Origin: Bacteroidales bacterium
Lineage (GTDB): Bacteria; Bacteroidota; Bacteroidia; Bacteroidales; F082
Reading direction: 5' to 3'
Assembly (NCBI GenBank): GCA_017439405.1
Contig: JAFSJF010000119.1
Location: forward strand, 1-33,076
Length of the DNA stretch: 33,076 nucleotides
The position numbers were made by a program, and so were the translations under genes. Shown here piece by piece: positions 13,849-21,113 of the stretch (the stretch's first letter is position 1; the number at the start of each line of letters is the position of its first letter). The notes below the pieces were generated by a model. That model saw only the letters and a list, made by a program, of their open reading frames with translations. It was not told the DNA's origin and did not search any database.

Positions 13849-15489
13849 TCAATACTTCACAAACTTGGAGACAGTCGTGGTGCCGTCAGCGAAACGGAAG
13901 TTGACGAAATAAACGCCATTCACCAGTTCGCTGACGTTGATTTGGGCTTGGCCGGCCATGCAGTCGGTCGTGCTCACCATGCGACCCGTCATGTCGTAGA
14001 CGCTCACTTGGGCATCGTTTTCAAGCATGAACGAAACCTGCTCGCGGGCGGGGTTGGGATAGAGGCCGACGGTTTGTCCAACATTTTCGTTAACGCCTTC
14101 AGTTTGATAAGTGTAGGCCTTCACATAGTCGATTTCCCATGAAGAGGCAGCCTCGTTCGTGCTCGTGTAAATGAAAGCCAAATAGAAGCCACCCCAAGGA
14201 TTGTAATCATAGAATTCCTCAAACACATTGAAAGCGCCAGACTCAACCCATTCGTAGTTGCCTTGTGAGAAGTTGAAATAATCCGTAATGCTGTACCAAG
14301 TGTAATCCAAGGGATCACTTTGGCCATCATAATCGAAGGAAACCGCAACGCCAATATGATCTCCATCAAACTTCATAGCCGTGCGGAACTCAACCCAAAG
14401 ATCCATAAATCCTGTCTGCAATTTAGGGCTAATAAGCCAGTCGGTATTTTCGTTATAAACCTGATTGGCATAGCCGTTGCAAACAGCATAAGTCGTTCCC
14501 TGGTATGAGGCTTGATGCCAGCTCTGATCGCCGTACATGTCGTAAGCAGTGAACACGCCGAGGTCTTCATCGAAGTCTTCAAACAACAGATATTCAATGT
14601 TTTCAGTTGTAACAGTGACCGTTGGGTAGCTGCCATCGGTCTTGTAGTCGATGTTGGCGCCGCTGTTGGTGTAGGGGAAGATGCCGAAATGATAGGTAGT
14701 TCCACCTTGCAAGCCGCTGAACGTCACGGTTTGCGAGCCGTAAGCCACGTTTTTGGCCAATGCGCCATCGGCGACGGGAGTACCGTCGGTGGGAACGGTG
14801 ATGTTGCCCGTGGAGGCCAGCACCAAATACCTTGAGGGCAGTTGTGCACCCGTGGCATCGCTCCAGGTGAGGGTGACGCTAACTTCTTCTACCACAGCCA
14901 TGAAATTGGTGGGATAGTTGCTCGGCTCCGGGTCGGGCTGGGCAGCGCCGCCTGCCTTGAAGAAATAAACAGGGGCAGCCACATTCGACGACTCCTTATA
15001 GCAGCCGAACAAGGTCGAAGTGATGTTGTAGCGCATGTAGCATTGCTCAACACCGCCATTGCTGACGGGCACCATGCCACCTTCGTCACCATCGGTGATA
15101 GTCCAACGACCTTTGTCGTCGAGCGTGCTTTGGGTGCGCAGATAGTTGCCACCACCAGCAGCATACAGATAACCGTCGTTGAGGGCGTCGTAGAGCGTCC
15201 AAGCACCTGGGCCACCGTCAAGGGTGAACTCAAAAGGATCTTCTTGCGAGGCGGGGTCAGTGGCCACGGTAGCCGTGATGACACCAGCAGCCTCGTCGAT
15301 GGCGATGGCATGGCGGTTGTTGGATTTCTGGTAGCCCATAACGAAGGCTTGGCCGTCGTTGTCGTAGCCAACCAAGATGTACTGGCCAGGCTCAAGCTGC
15401 GAGGCCGAGTTGACCATGGTGTAGGTCGTTTGCGCGATGCCGCCGACTGCAAGCAGCATGGCCACTAATGAGAATAGAACTTTTTTCAT
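13849..15489 (-). CDS. Type IX-secreted surface protein, fibronectin III and anchor-J-like
   Basis: 546 residues from the MKKVLFSLVAMLLAVGGIAQ start, a clear signal peptide. After an N-terminal beta domain of about 165 residues (SQLEPGQYILVGYDNDG and following), a Pro linker (PDPEPSNYPTNF) leads to a fibronectin III-like domain (VEEVSVTLTWSDATG ... TYHFGIFPYT). Next comes a jelly-roll domain of the choice-of-anchor J type (FEDFDEDLGVFTAYD ... WLISPKL). The last 75 residues are a Por secretion sorting domain (VGLYPNPAREQVSF, VSVYDMTGRMV, GVYFVNF, TTTVSKFVKY). The protein should cross the outer membrane by the type IX system and be attached to the surface. Ligand unknown. Confidence 0.88.
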   Translation of the reverse strand: MKKVLFSLVAMLLAVGGIAQTTYTMVNSASQLEPGQYILVGYDNDGQAFVMGYQKSNNRHAIAIDEAAGVITATVATDPASQEDPFEFTLDGGPGAWTLYDALNDGYLYAAGGGNYLRTQSTLDDKGRWTITDGDEGGMVPVSNGGVEQCYMRYNITSTLFGCYKESSNVAAPVYFFKAGGAAQPDPEPSNYPTNFMAVVEEVSVTLTWSDATGAQLPSRYLVLASTGNITVPTDGTPVADGALAKNVAYGSQTVTFSGLQGGTTYHFGIFPYTNSGANIDYKTDGSYPTVTVTTENIEYLLFEDFDEDLGVFTAYDMYGDQSWHQASYQGTTYAVCNGYANQVYNENTDWLISPKLQTGFMDLWVEFRTAMKFDGDHIGVAVSFDYDGQSDPLDYTWYSITDYFNFSQGNYEWVESGAFNVFEEFYDYNPWGGFYLAFIYTSTNEAASSWEIDYVKAYTYQTEGVNENVGQTVGLYPNPAREQVSFMLENDAQVSVYDMTGRMVSTTDCMAGQAQINVSELVNGVYFVNFRFADGTTTVSKFVKY

Positions 15490-15538
15490 TTTCGTTTGGT
15501 TTATATTAAACATTTAATTAGTTGTTTGTCATTTGTTT

Positions 15539-15699
15539 AACTACGAATTACACGAATTGTGCGAATTGTTTCGAAGAATTTGGGACGCAAGCGTCCGAAT
15601 TGATACGAATAAGTTCCGACGTTTCCCAAATTCGTCAAATTTGCAGCCACGGCTGCATAATTCTAGATAATATTCGTTTAATTCGTCCAATTCGTAGTT
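15539..15699. repeat. Structured intergenic repeat, copy 2
   Basis: Same ends as copy 1 (AACTACGAATT ... AATTCGTAGTT) and the same two hairpins with changed stems: GGACG-CAAG-CGTCC and GCAGCC-AC-GGCTGC. It fills most of the gap between the surface protein start and the NifU-like stop. Confidence 0.8.
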
Positions 15700-15707
15700 C
15701 CTTTCAT

Positions 15708-15959
15708 TTATAAATCCAGTGTTTCCACTTGTTCGACTGCACTGACTTCGGGGATGACCTTTTTCATCACGGATTCGATGCCGTTTTTGAGGGTCATTTT
15801 GCTGTGCGGGCAGTTGCCGCAAGCGCCCGTCAGTTCCACGATGACGGTGTTGTCGTCGGTGAGTTCCACGAAGTTGACGTCGCCGCCATCTTGCTGGAGG
15901 TAGGGACGCACCTGCTCGAGGACGTTCTTAACTTTGCGTTGTATTGTGTCTTTATCCAT
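15708..15959 (-). CDS. NifU-like (Nfu) iron-sulfur scaffold protein
   Basis: An 83-residue stand-alone NifU C-terminal domain: LEQVRPYLQQDGGDVNFVEL, then VELTGACGNCPHSKMTLKNGIESVMKK, with C47 and C50 as the CxxC that holds a 4Fe-4S cluster between two monomers. It carries clusters to target apoproteins in the cytoplasm. It lies 108 bases downstream of the Mrp gene on the same strand; pairing of these two Fe-S carriers is common in Bacteroidota. Confidence 0.93.
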   Translation of the reverse strand: MDKDTIQRKVKNVLEQVRPYLQQDGGDVNFVELTDDNTVIVELTGACGNCPHSKMTLKNGIESVMKKVIPEVSAVEQVETLDL

Positions 15960-15977
15960 ATCCTGTTTCTTTTCTCA

Positions 15978-16004
15978 CGCAGAATCCGCAGAAATCGCAG
16001 AACC
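15978..16004. repeat. Three CGCAGAA words at a 9-base period
   Basis: CGCAGAA begins at 15978, 15987 and 15996. It forms part of a 108-base spacer (15960-16067) between the Mrp and NifU-like genes that holds no gene. Confidence 0.6.
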
Positions 16005-16067
16005 TGCCGGACGCTTAGTTTGGGGTCTCTTTGTGCTTCCCATAGTTCCGCGTATTCTACGTGCCAA

Positions 16068-17087
16068 TTATTTCATGTTTATTATTTCCATCGCTATCTT
16101 GTCGAAGGCCTTCGTCACGGGCGAGTCGGCATCCAAGGCCAAAGGCACGCCGGCGTCGCCACATTCGGCAATCTTCTCCGTAATCGGAATCTGGCCAAGG
16201 AGCGGCACTCCGAGTTGGTCGGCAAACTGCTGGCCCGTCTCCTTGCCGAAGATGTAGTATTTCTTGTCGGGCATGTCGGTAGGCGTGAAGTAGGCCATGT
16301 TTTCCACCAAGCCGTAGATCGGGATTTGCAGGGCTTCTTCCTTGAACATATTGGCGGCGCGAAGCACGTCGGCGAAAGCCACCTTCTGCGGCGTGGTCAC
16401 GATGAGCGCACCCGACACGTTATATTGCTGAGCCAACGTCAGCTGGATGTCGCCCGTCCCGGGAGGCATGTCAACCACCATATAGTCGAGTTCGCCCCAG
16501 AGGGTGTCGTTCATCAGCTGGTTGAGGGCGCTGGTGGCCATGGGGCCGCGCCAGATGAGCGGACGGTCGGCATCAACGAAATAGCCGATACTCAACAACT
16601 TGATACCATACTTCTCAATGGGCATCATCACGGCCTTGCCGTCTTTCTCGAAAGCAGCCGGACGCTCATTGGTCGTACCGAACATCATCGGCACCGAAGG
16701 GCCATAAATGTCGGCATCGATGAGACCCACACGCTGGTTGGCGCGTGCCAAAGCGATGGCCAAGTTGGCCGCCACCGTCGATTTGCCGACACCGCCCTTG
16801 CCCGAGGCCACAGCGATGATGTGCTTCACCTTCGAGAGGGCGGTCTTCTCCTCCACCACCTTGATTTCGATTTCGACGTCGCCGAAAACCTCGGTCAGCG
16901 TGCGCTTGGCGCCGTTCACGAGGATGTCGTTTTTCGGGTCGTTGGCGTGCTCCATGACAAGGTCGAAGCGGATGGCATTGTCTTTAACCATCAGATTGTC
17001 AACCATATTCAAAGCCACTATGTTATCCCCTTTGGGGAAATAAATCACGTCCTTCAGGACTTCTATGACATTTTCTTTATTTAGCAT
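16068..17087 (-). CDS. Mrp/NBP35-type P-loop ATPase, Fe-S cluster carrier
   Basis: A 339-residue protein. The first 80 residues form an FSCA/DUF59-like domain. Then come the deviant Walker A motif GKGGVGKS (96-103), the LIDADIYGPSVPMMFG motif and VVDMPPGTGDIQLTL, all classical for the Mrp/ApbC family. The C-terminal CxxC seen in many homologues is absent at the ENMAYFTPTDMPDKKYYIFG segment, so cluster binding would need other ligands. Expected role: ATP-dependent transfer of Fe-S clusters. A TAATTTTG box on the minus strand (17115-17108) lies 20 bases before the ATG. Confidence 0.93.
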   Translation of the reverse strand: MLNKENVIEVLKDVIYFPKGDNIVALNMVDNLMVKDNAIRFDLVMEHANDPKNDILVNGAKRTLTEVFGDVEIEIKVVEEKTALSKVKHIIAVASGKGGVGKSTVAANLAIALARANQRVGLIDADIYGPSVPMMFGTTNERPAAFEKDGKAVMMPIEKYGIKLLSIGYFVDADRPLIWRGPMATSALNQLMNDTLWGELDYMVVDMPPGTGDIQLTLAQQYNVSGALIVTTPQKVAFADVLRAANMFKEEALQIPIYGLVENMAYFTPTDMPDKKYYIFGKETGQQFADQLGVPLLGQIPITEKIAECGDAGVPLALDADSPVTKAFDKIAMEIINMK

Positions 17088-17107
17088 GATTCAAAACAAT
17101 TGGTCTG

Positions 17108-17115
17108 CAAAATTA
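17108..17115 (-). promoter_or_regulatory. -7 box of the mrp-like gene
   Basis: TAATTTTG fits TAnnTTTG and lies 20 bases upstream of the start. It is divergent from the CotH promoter. Confidence 0.5.
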
Positions 17116-17135
17116 CTAAATAGTTAGAAACCCGT

Positions 17136-17165
17136 TTTGCCGTTTTCAAAAAAAATGTACTTTTG
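17136..17165 (+). promoter_or_regulatory. Promoter of the CotH-like gene
   Basis: TTTG (17136-17139), an 18-base spacer and TACTTTTG (17158-17165) give a good Bacteroidota promoter 21 bases before the ATG at 17187. Confidence 0.65.
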
Positions 17166-17186
17166 CCAAAACTTAACAACACCCTT

Positions 17187-18377
17187 ATGAAAAAGCCCCG
17201 ATATCCGATGGTTATTCCAATTGTCATTCTGAGTTTGGTTTCGCTATTGTCGTGCGAGCGCACACGACCCCTGCCAACCATCGAAATCATCGCCGAGACC
17301 TTCTCTTTCGGAGAAAAGCTCCCCTGCGAGATAGGCTATTCCGACGGCGAAGTGCAGTTCACGGAAAGTGCCAGGATCAGATGCCGCGGCGGAATCTCGA
17401 GCGGCTTTCCGAAACATTCGTTCACGTTCAAGATGGCACACCAACGGTCGTTGGCTGGACTTCCCTCGCAACGCGCCTATGTCCTGAACGCCAATTACAT
17501 CGACAAGACGATGATGCGCCACAAATTGTGTTTTGACTTGTTCAGGGAGATGAATCCCGAAAAAAACCGCGCTGCCCAATGCGCCTATGTCAACGTCATG
17601 TTGAACCAGAGATATTTCGGCCTCTACGTGCTCATGCAAAAGCTTAACCCTGGCTCGCTCGGACTCGACAAGAAAGACAGCCTCGCCATGATTTTCAAGG
17701 ATCCGCCCGTGTTTTTCGGCGAAAACCGGCTTGAATGGGTGCAGGAACCTGGCAACTACTTCCAGCAAAACTTCCCCGACATCGAGGAAGAGGACAGGAA
17801 CTGGTACCTCGAAAACGTCATGCAGTTCATGATTCATGCCGACGACAGCACTTTTGCCCACGAAATCGGCATGGTTTTCGATTTGGAGAACATCATCGAC
17901 TGGCACCTGCTGCTCATGTTCACCAACAACGGCGACGGCGTGATGAAGAACTTCTACCTCTACAAACGCGACAGCTTCACCCCTTTCCGACTGGCCATTT
18001 GGGACTACGACGATTCCTTTGGCCGCGACTGTGAAGGCGAACTGAAAATGACGGAAAGCCTACCCAATTTCGACAGGTGCCTGATACTGAACAGGTTGCA
18101 GAACAACCCTTACCTAAATTATAACGACCAACTGAAACAGCGCTACAAAGCATTGCGCGAGTCGGGGATCTTCAGCAAGAAGCACATCAAGGAAATGATT
18201 GAGGCGAATGACAAAGCCATCCGAAACGAAGTGGAGCGCAACTTCGAAAAATGGCCTGTCGACGGCATCGGCTATTACGATGCCAAAGGTTACAAGGAAG
18301 AACTCGACATCATGCTCCAGTATTTGGACATTCGCATTCCGCAGTTGGACAAGGAATTAGGATACATTAGCCATTGA
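17187..18377 (+). CDS. CotH-like lipoprotein
   Basis: 396 residues from the ATG at 17187, which follows the promoter closely; an upstream in-frame ATG at 17163 lies in the -7 box and is rejected. The signal ends in a lipobox (VSLLSC), so the protein is lipid-anchored. The body matches the CotH kinase-like fold: ARIRCRGGISSGFPKHSFTFKM, then YVLNANYIDKTMMRHKLCFDLFREM, YVNVMLNQRYFGLYVLMQKL, IIDWHLLLMFTNNGDGVMKNFYLYK and FRLAIWDYDDSFG (the Asp-rich catalytic-like segment). Related proteins phosphorylate spore coat proteins, while the role in Bacteroidota is not settled. It converges on the YbaK gene, with 8 bases between the stops. Confidence 0.9.
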   Translation: MKKPRYPMVIPIVILSLVSLLSCERTRPLPTIEIIAETFSFGEKLPCEIGYSDGEVQFTESARIRCRGGISSGFPKHSFTFKMAHQRSLAGLPSQRAYVLNANYIDKTMMRHKLCFDLFREMNPEKNRAAQCAYVNVMLNQRYFGLYVLMQKLNPGSLGLDKKDSLAMIFKDPPVFFGENRLEWVQEPGNYFQQNFPDIEEEDRNWYLENVMQFMIHADDSTFAHEIGMVFDLENIIDWHLLLMFTNNGDGVMKNFYLYKRDSFTPFRLAIWDYDDSFGRDCEGELKMTESLPNFDRCLILNRLQNNPYLNYNDQLKQRYKALRESGIFSKKHIKEMIEANDKAIRNEVERNFEKWPVDGIGYYDAKGYKEELDIMLQYLDIRIPQLDKELGYISH

Positions 18378-18385
18378 GCGGCTTC

Positions 18386-18871
18386 TCACTGCGTCAGGTC
18401 GGCCACGGTCATCCCGACGACTTGAATCAAGTCCTGCGGGTTGAGCTTGAACTGCAAGCCGCGCATGCCCGCGCTAACATAAATGTAATCAAACAGTTCG
18501 CAGGTCTCATGGATGAAGGTCGGGAACTGTTTCTTCATCCCCACGGGCGAGCAGCCGCCACGGATGTAGCCCGTCAGCGGCAGCAGCTCCTTCATCGGGA
18601 TGAGGTCGCAACTTTTGTTTCCCGTAGCCTTGGCGGTCTTTTTGAGGTCGAGTTCGTCGTTCCCTGGAATGACGCAGACGAAATAACCGATCTTGTCGCC
18701 TTTCAGCACCAAGGTCTTGAACACTTGGTCGATGTCCTCGCCCAATTGGTCGGCGATATGCTGCGCCCCGAGGTCGTTCTCGTCCACCTCGTAAGGAATC
18801 AATTCATAAGCCACCTTCCTTTGGTCGAGAATGCGGCAAGCGTTGGTTTTGTTTATTTTTTCTTTGGGCAT
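18386..18871 (-). CDS. ybaK: Cys-tRNA(Pro)/Cys-tRNA(Cys) deacylase (YbaK/EbsC)
   Basis: A 161-residue protein of normal family length. The signatures are TNACRILDQRKVAYELIPY at the N-terminus, DQVFKTLVLKGDKIGYFVCVIPG, ELDLKKTAKATGNKSCDLIP, and GYIRGGCSPVGMKKQFPTFI, the conserved YbaK Gly-Cys-Ser-Pro-hydrophobic-Gly loop. It hydrolyses Cys misloaded on tRNA-Pro, working with prolyl-tRNA synthetase. The N-terminal lead is the bacterial type. It begins 21 bases downstream of the AlbA_2 gene stop and may share its transcript. Confidence 0.93.
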   Translation of the reverse strand: MPKEKINKTNACRILDQRKVAYELIPYEVDENDLGAQHIADQLGEDIDQVFKTLVLKGDKIGYFVCVIPGNDELDLKKTAKATGNKSCDLIPMKELLPLTGYIRGGCSPVGMKKQFPTFIHETCELFDYIYVSAGMRGLQFKLNPQDLIQVVGMTVADLTQ

Positions 18872-18892
18872 TATTCCAATAATTGATTTGAT

Positions 18893-20371
18893 TTATATAA
18901 TAACTTCCCAAAAACCACCTTTATCAGGGCCAACGCGACGGATATATTTGTCGCGCATGGCTTCAATATTCCGTGACACAGAATTTGGACTGATACCTAT
19001 CGTTTTAGATATTACCAACTTCGAAATTTGAGGATTTTCTATCACCAATTGAAGTATTTTTATCTTGCTTTCTGTCAACCTTTCTCCCAAAATATTGGCT
19101 TTTTCTATCACCTTCTCTATCACCTTCTCTGTGTTTTCTGTCACCTTTTCTATCACCTCCTTGTCATCTTTTCGGTCATCAGTTAGGTTGCTTGTCTGTG
19201 TACCTCTACGGAAAGTGACAATGACAAATCCTCCTCTCACGCTCCATTCAGGATCTGGGACATTCTGTTTCCTGCAAGCGTCAACGATACGTTTCACGCC
19301 CGAACCCCAACTCTCAAGATAGGAAGTCTTATACAACACCTCAGCAATGAGCGGATTATATGGATAAGAGCCATGAGGCTCCTTGATGTTCGATAGCGTA
19401 ATCTGTGGCGGAAACATTCCTGGGTTCTCGATCTCAATTCGGTCGTCGTAGATGGCGATGCCAATAGTGAGATTATATTTCTCATACTGCCTATGGCACA
19501 AAGCATTAATCAAAGCCTCGCGCAAAGCCTCAGAAGGGATTTCCAAATGCTCCTCGCGCTTGAATCCAACGATTTTTCCGCTCAACGAAAGGTGTTTGAA
19601 AAAGAACGACATTCCAGCATCCAACAAAACAAAGAAGTTACCTTCAATTCGTTGGTTATCAATAAACTCATTCTTGTCAATGCCACGAAAACGAGCCAAT
19701 CGCAGAATAAATTGAGGATAATCGTAAGTATTATTGGTGAAAAGCATTGCGGCGGTATTGTTGGGAACACCATTATCAAGCAAGCGCCACTTTTTCAGTA
19801 TCTTGTCAACAGGCTCTGTAAATGCCATTTCCGACATACGCCCCATCTCAACACCCAAACGCACCGCTCCCCTAATAAGTTCTTGGTTCAAGTCCTCCAA
19901 TTTCAATCCATCGGCGGGCTGCCTTTCCCATGCAAACAGATGGGGCTTGCTTGCCCGCAAACGCTCATCATACATATCGCGAGGCATCACTTGGGTCGTG
20001 CTCTCCTCACGATAATAAGGCCGACCATGAAATGTGAAAGGCTCTTTTCCCCACACCCAAGCATCAAAGCCAAGGGCAATCACTTGCATCCCAGGACGGT
20101 CGGGTACGTCTACATACTCCACGCGAACATCCACGGCAGGCTCCAATCCCGCCAAGGCTTGGGCCAACTCGCGACGTGTATTTTCCGTCACCTCCTGACC
20201 CACCACTTTCAGCGAATTAGGCGTGATGCCAAAGATAAGCCATCCGCCATCGGTATTCAAAAAAGCGCATGCCGAATGCATGGCATCCTTCAACTCGCCC
20301 GTCGATTTCTTCAACTCAACTTGGCGGGTTTCGTCGTTTGAAACAAGTTTTCTTATGTCGTCAATGGCCAT
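18893..20371 (-). CDS. AlbA_2 / RecG-like ATP-binding regulator
   Basis: A 492-residue protein. Residues 10-115 are an AlbA_2 (Schlafen-like) domain: ETRQVELKKSTGELKDAMHSACAFLNTDGGWLIFGI. The middle has an HATPase_c_4-like region (IPSEALREALINALCHRQYE, YDDRIEIENPGMFPP and WGSGVKRIVDACRKQ). The C-terminus is a winged helix (KILQLVIENPQISKLVISKTIGISPNS). Between the last two sits a low-complexity KVIEK repeat. Proteins of this type are often annotated as ATP-dependent DNA helicase RecG-like, but no helicase domain is present. It probably senses or regulates something in a DNA-binding role; often found in mobile or defence contexts. Its promoter resembles that of the DUF4160 gene. Confidence 0.88.
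   Translation of the reverse strand: MAIDDIRKLVSNDETRQVELKKSTGELKDAMHSACAFLNTDGGWLIFGITPNSLKVVGQEVTENTRRELAQALAGLEPAVDVRVEYVDVPDRPGMQVIALGFDAWVWGKEPFTFHGRPYYREESTTQVMPRDMYDERLRASKPHLFAWERQPADGLKLEDLNQELIRGAVRLGVEMGRMSEMAFTEPVDKILKKWRLLDNGVPNNTAAMLFTNNTYDYPQFILRLARFRGIDKNEFIDNQRIEGNFFVLLDAGMSFFFKHLSLSGKIVGFKREEHLEIPSEALREALINALCHRQYEKYNLTIGIAIYDDRIEIENPGMFPPQITLSNIKEPHGSYPYNPLIAEVLYKTSYLESWGSGVKRIVDACRKQNVPDPEWSVRGGFVIVTFRRGTQTSNLTDDRKDDKEVIEKVTENTEKVIEKVIEKANILGERLTESKIKILQLVIENPQISKLVISKTIGISPNSVSRNIEAMRDKYIRRVGPDKGGFWEVII
19101..19160 (-). repeat. Degenerate 12-15-base tandem repeat in the AlbA_2 gene
   Basis: TTCTATCACC-like words recur on the plus strand and encode a Val-Ile-Glu-Lys / Val-Thr-Glu-Asn repeat linker between the ATPase-like part and the winged helix. 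It is a possible site of slippage. Confidence 0.6.
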
Positions 20372-20397
20372 GACCTATCTTTCAGTATATTGATTTA

Positions 20398-20441
20398 CAA
20401 AATTACAACTTTTTCGGAATTGCCAAGCGCGAGACGAAAAA
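20398..20441 (-). promoter_or_regulatory. Promoter of the AlbA_2 gene (copy A of a shared element)
   Basis: On the minus strand it has TTGG, about 17 bases, then TAATTTTG (20405-20398). About 80 percent of the 44 bases match the promoter at 21056-21099. Confidence 0.6.
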
Positions 20442-20476
20442 CAAATAATGCATTGGAAAGTTGAGATAAAGAACTT

Positions 20477-20731
20477 TCAAGCAAAAATGGCGTTCTCATA
20501 TAGGTCTTCGAGGTGGAACTCCAAGTCATTACCCCAACAGACATTACCATATTCAAGCCTGCATTTGCGGAAATTCGATGGTTTCAGATATTTGTCGTAT
20601 TGCGGATGCGGATGTTTGCGAATGAAAGCCCCAACATCCACATGCTGATGAGTGCCATCGCTAAACACCAAGTCAACGGTAATGTCATCGTGGCACACGA
20701 AACTCACTATTGTTACATAATCGACCGTCAT
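20477..20731 (-). CDS. DUF2442-like protein
   Basis: 84 residues from the ATG at 20731, which overlaps the TGA of the DUF4160 gene (ATGA); a longer in-frame start at 20791 lies inside that gene and is rejected. The sequence MTVDYVTIVSFVCHDDITVDLVFSDG, then VDVGAFIRKHPHPQYDKYLKP and WGNDLEFHLEDLYENA follows the DUF2442 pattern. The DUF4160/DUF2442 pairing is common and is reminiscent of a small toxin-antitoxin module, but activity is not shown. Confidence 0.85.
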   Translation of the reverse strand: MTVDYVTIVSFVCHDDITVDLVFSDGTHQHVDVGAFIRKHPHPQYDKYLKPSNFRKCRLEYGNVCWGNDLEFHLEDLYENAIFA

Positions 20732-21027
20732 AATCTTTTGGTTATCTTCGTGATACGAATCTTTTTTCTGTAGATGAAGAAGTTCACCCATTTTTCAACA
20801 ATGTTGTGGGCATACTTTTCGACGAACTCCCGCGCCGTTCTCAAATCTTTTTCCGAAAGAGCGAGACCTTTTTGCTTCCTTTGCCTGATTTCGGACAATT
20901 GCCCATTTTCAAGTATCAACTCAAATACAGCCTCGCCACCATTGTGTTGAACATGCACATGAATGGGTTCGTGTTCATCAGAGAAGAACTTGAAGACAAT
21001 TCCAAAGTATTCGTAGATTGTTGGCAT
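20728..21027 (-). CDS. DUF4160 protein
   Basis: A 99-residue protein with the family pattern MPTIYEYFGIVFKFFSDEHEPIHVHVQHNGGEAVF, then KGLALSEKDLRTAREFVEKYAHNIVEKW and a basic C-terminus (FIYRKKIRITKITKRL). The HVHV histidines and following acidic residues are conserved in the family; the function is unproven. It is the first gene of a two-gene unit with the DUF2442 gene (ATGA overlap) and has its own promoter copy. A toxin-antitoxin-like role is possible. Confidence 0.85.
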   Translation of the reverse strand: MPTIYEYFGIVFKFFSDEHEPIHVHVQHNGGEAVFELILENGQLSEIRQRKQKGLALSEKDLRTAREFVEKYAHNIVEKWVNFFIYRKKIRITKITKRL

Positions 21028-21055
21028 AAATCTATTCCCATTTGTTTTGACCTTG

Positions 21056-21099
21056 CAAAATTACAATTTTTCCCGAATATCCAAGCGAAGAGCGAAAAA
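21056..21099 (-). promoter_or_regulatory. Promoter of the DUF4160-DUF2442 pair (copy B of a shared element)
   Basis: On the minus strand it has TTGG, about 17 bases, then TAATTTTG (21063-21056), 28 bases before the ATG at 21027. Very similar to the AlbA_2 promoter. Confidence 0.6.
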
Positions 21100-21113
21100 G
21101 CAGCTCTCAACCT

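Noticed and set aside
15729-17084. Long plus-strand open frame of 451 codons
   Set aside because: It is antisense to the clear NifU-like and Mrp genes and reads through their intergenic spacer; its composition is a codon shadow.
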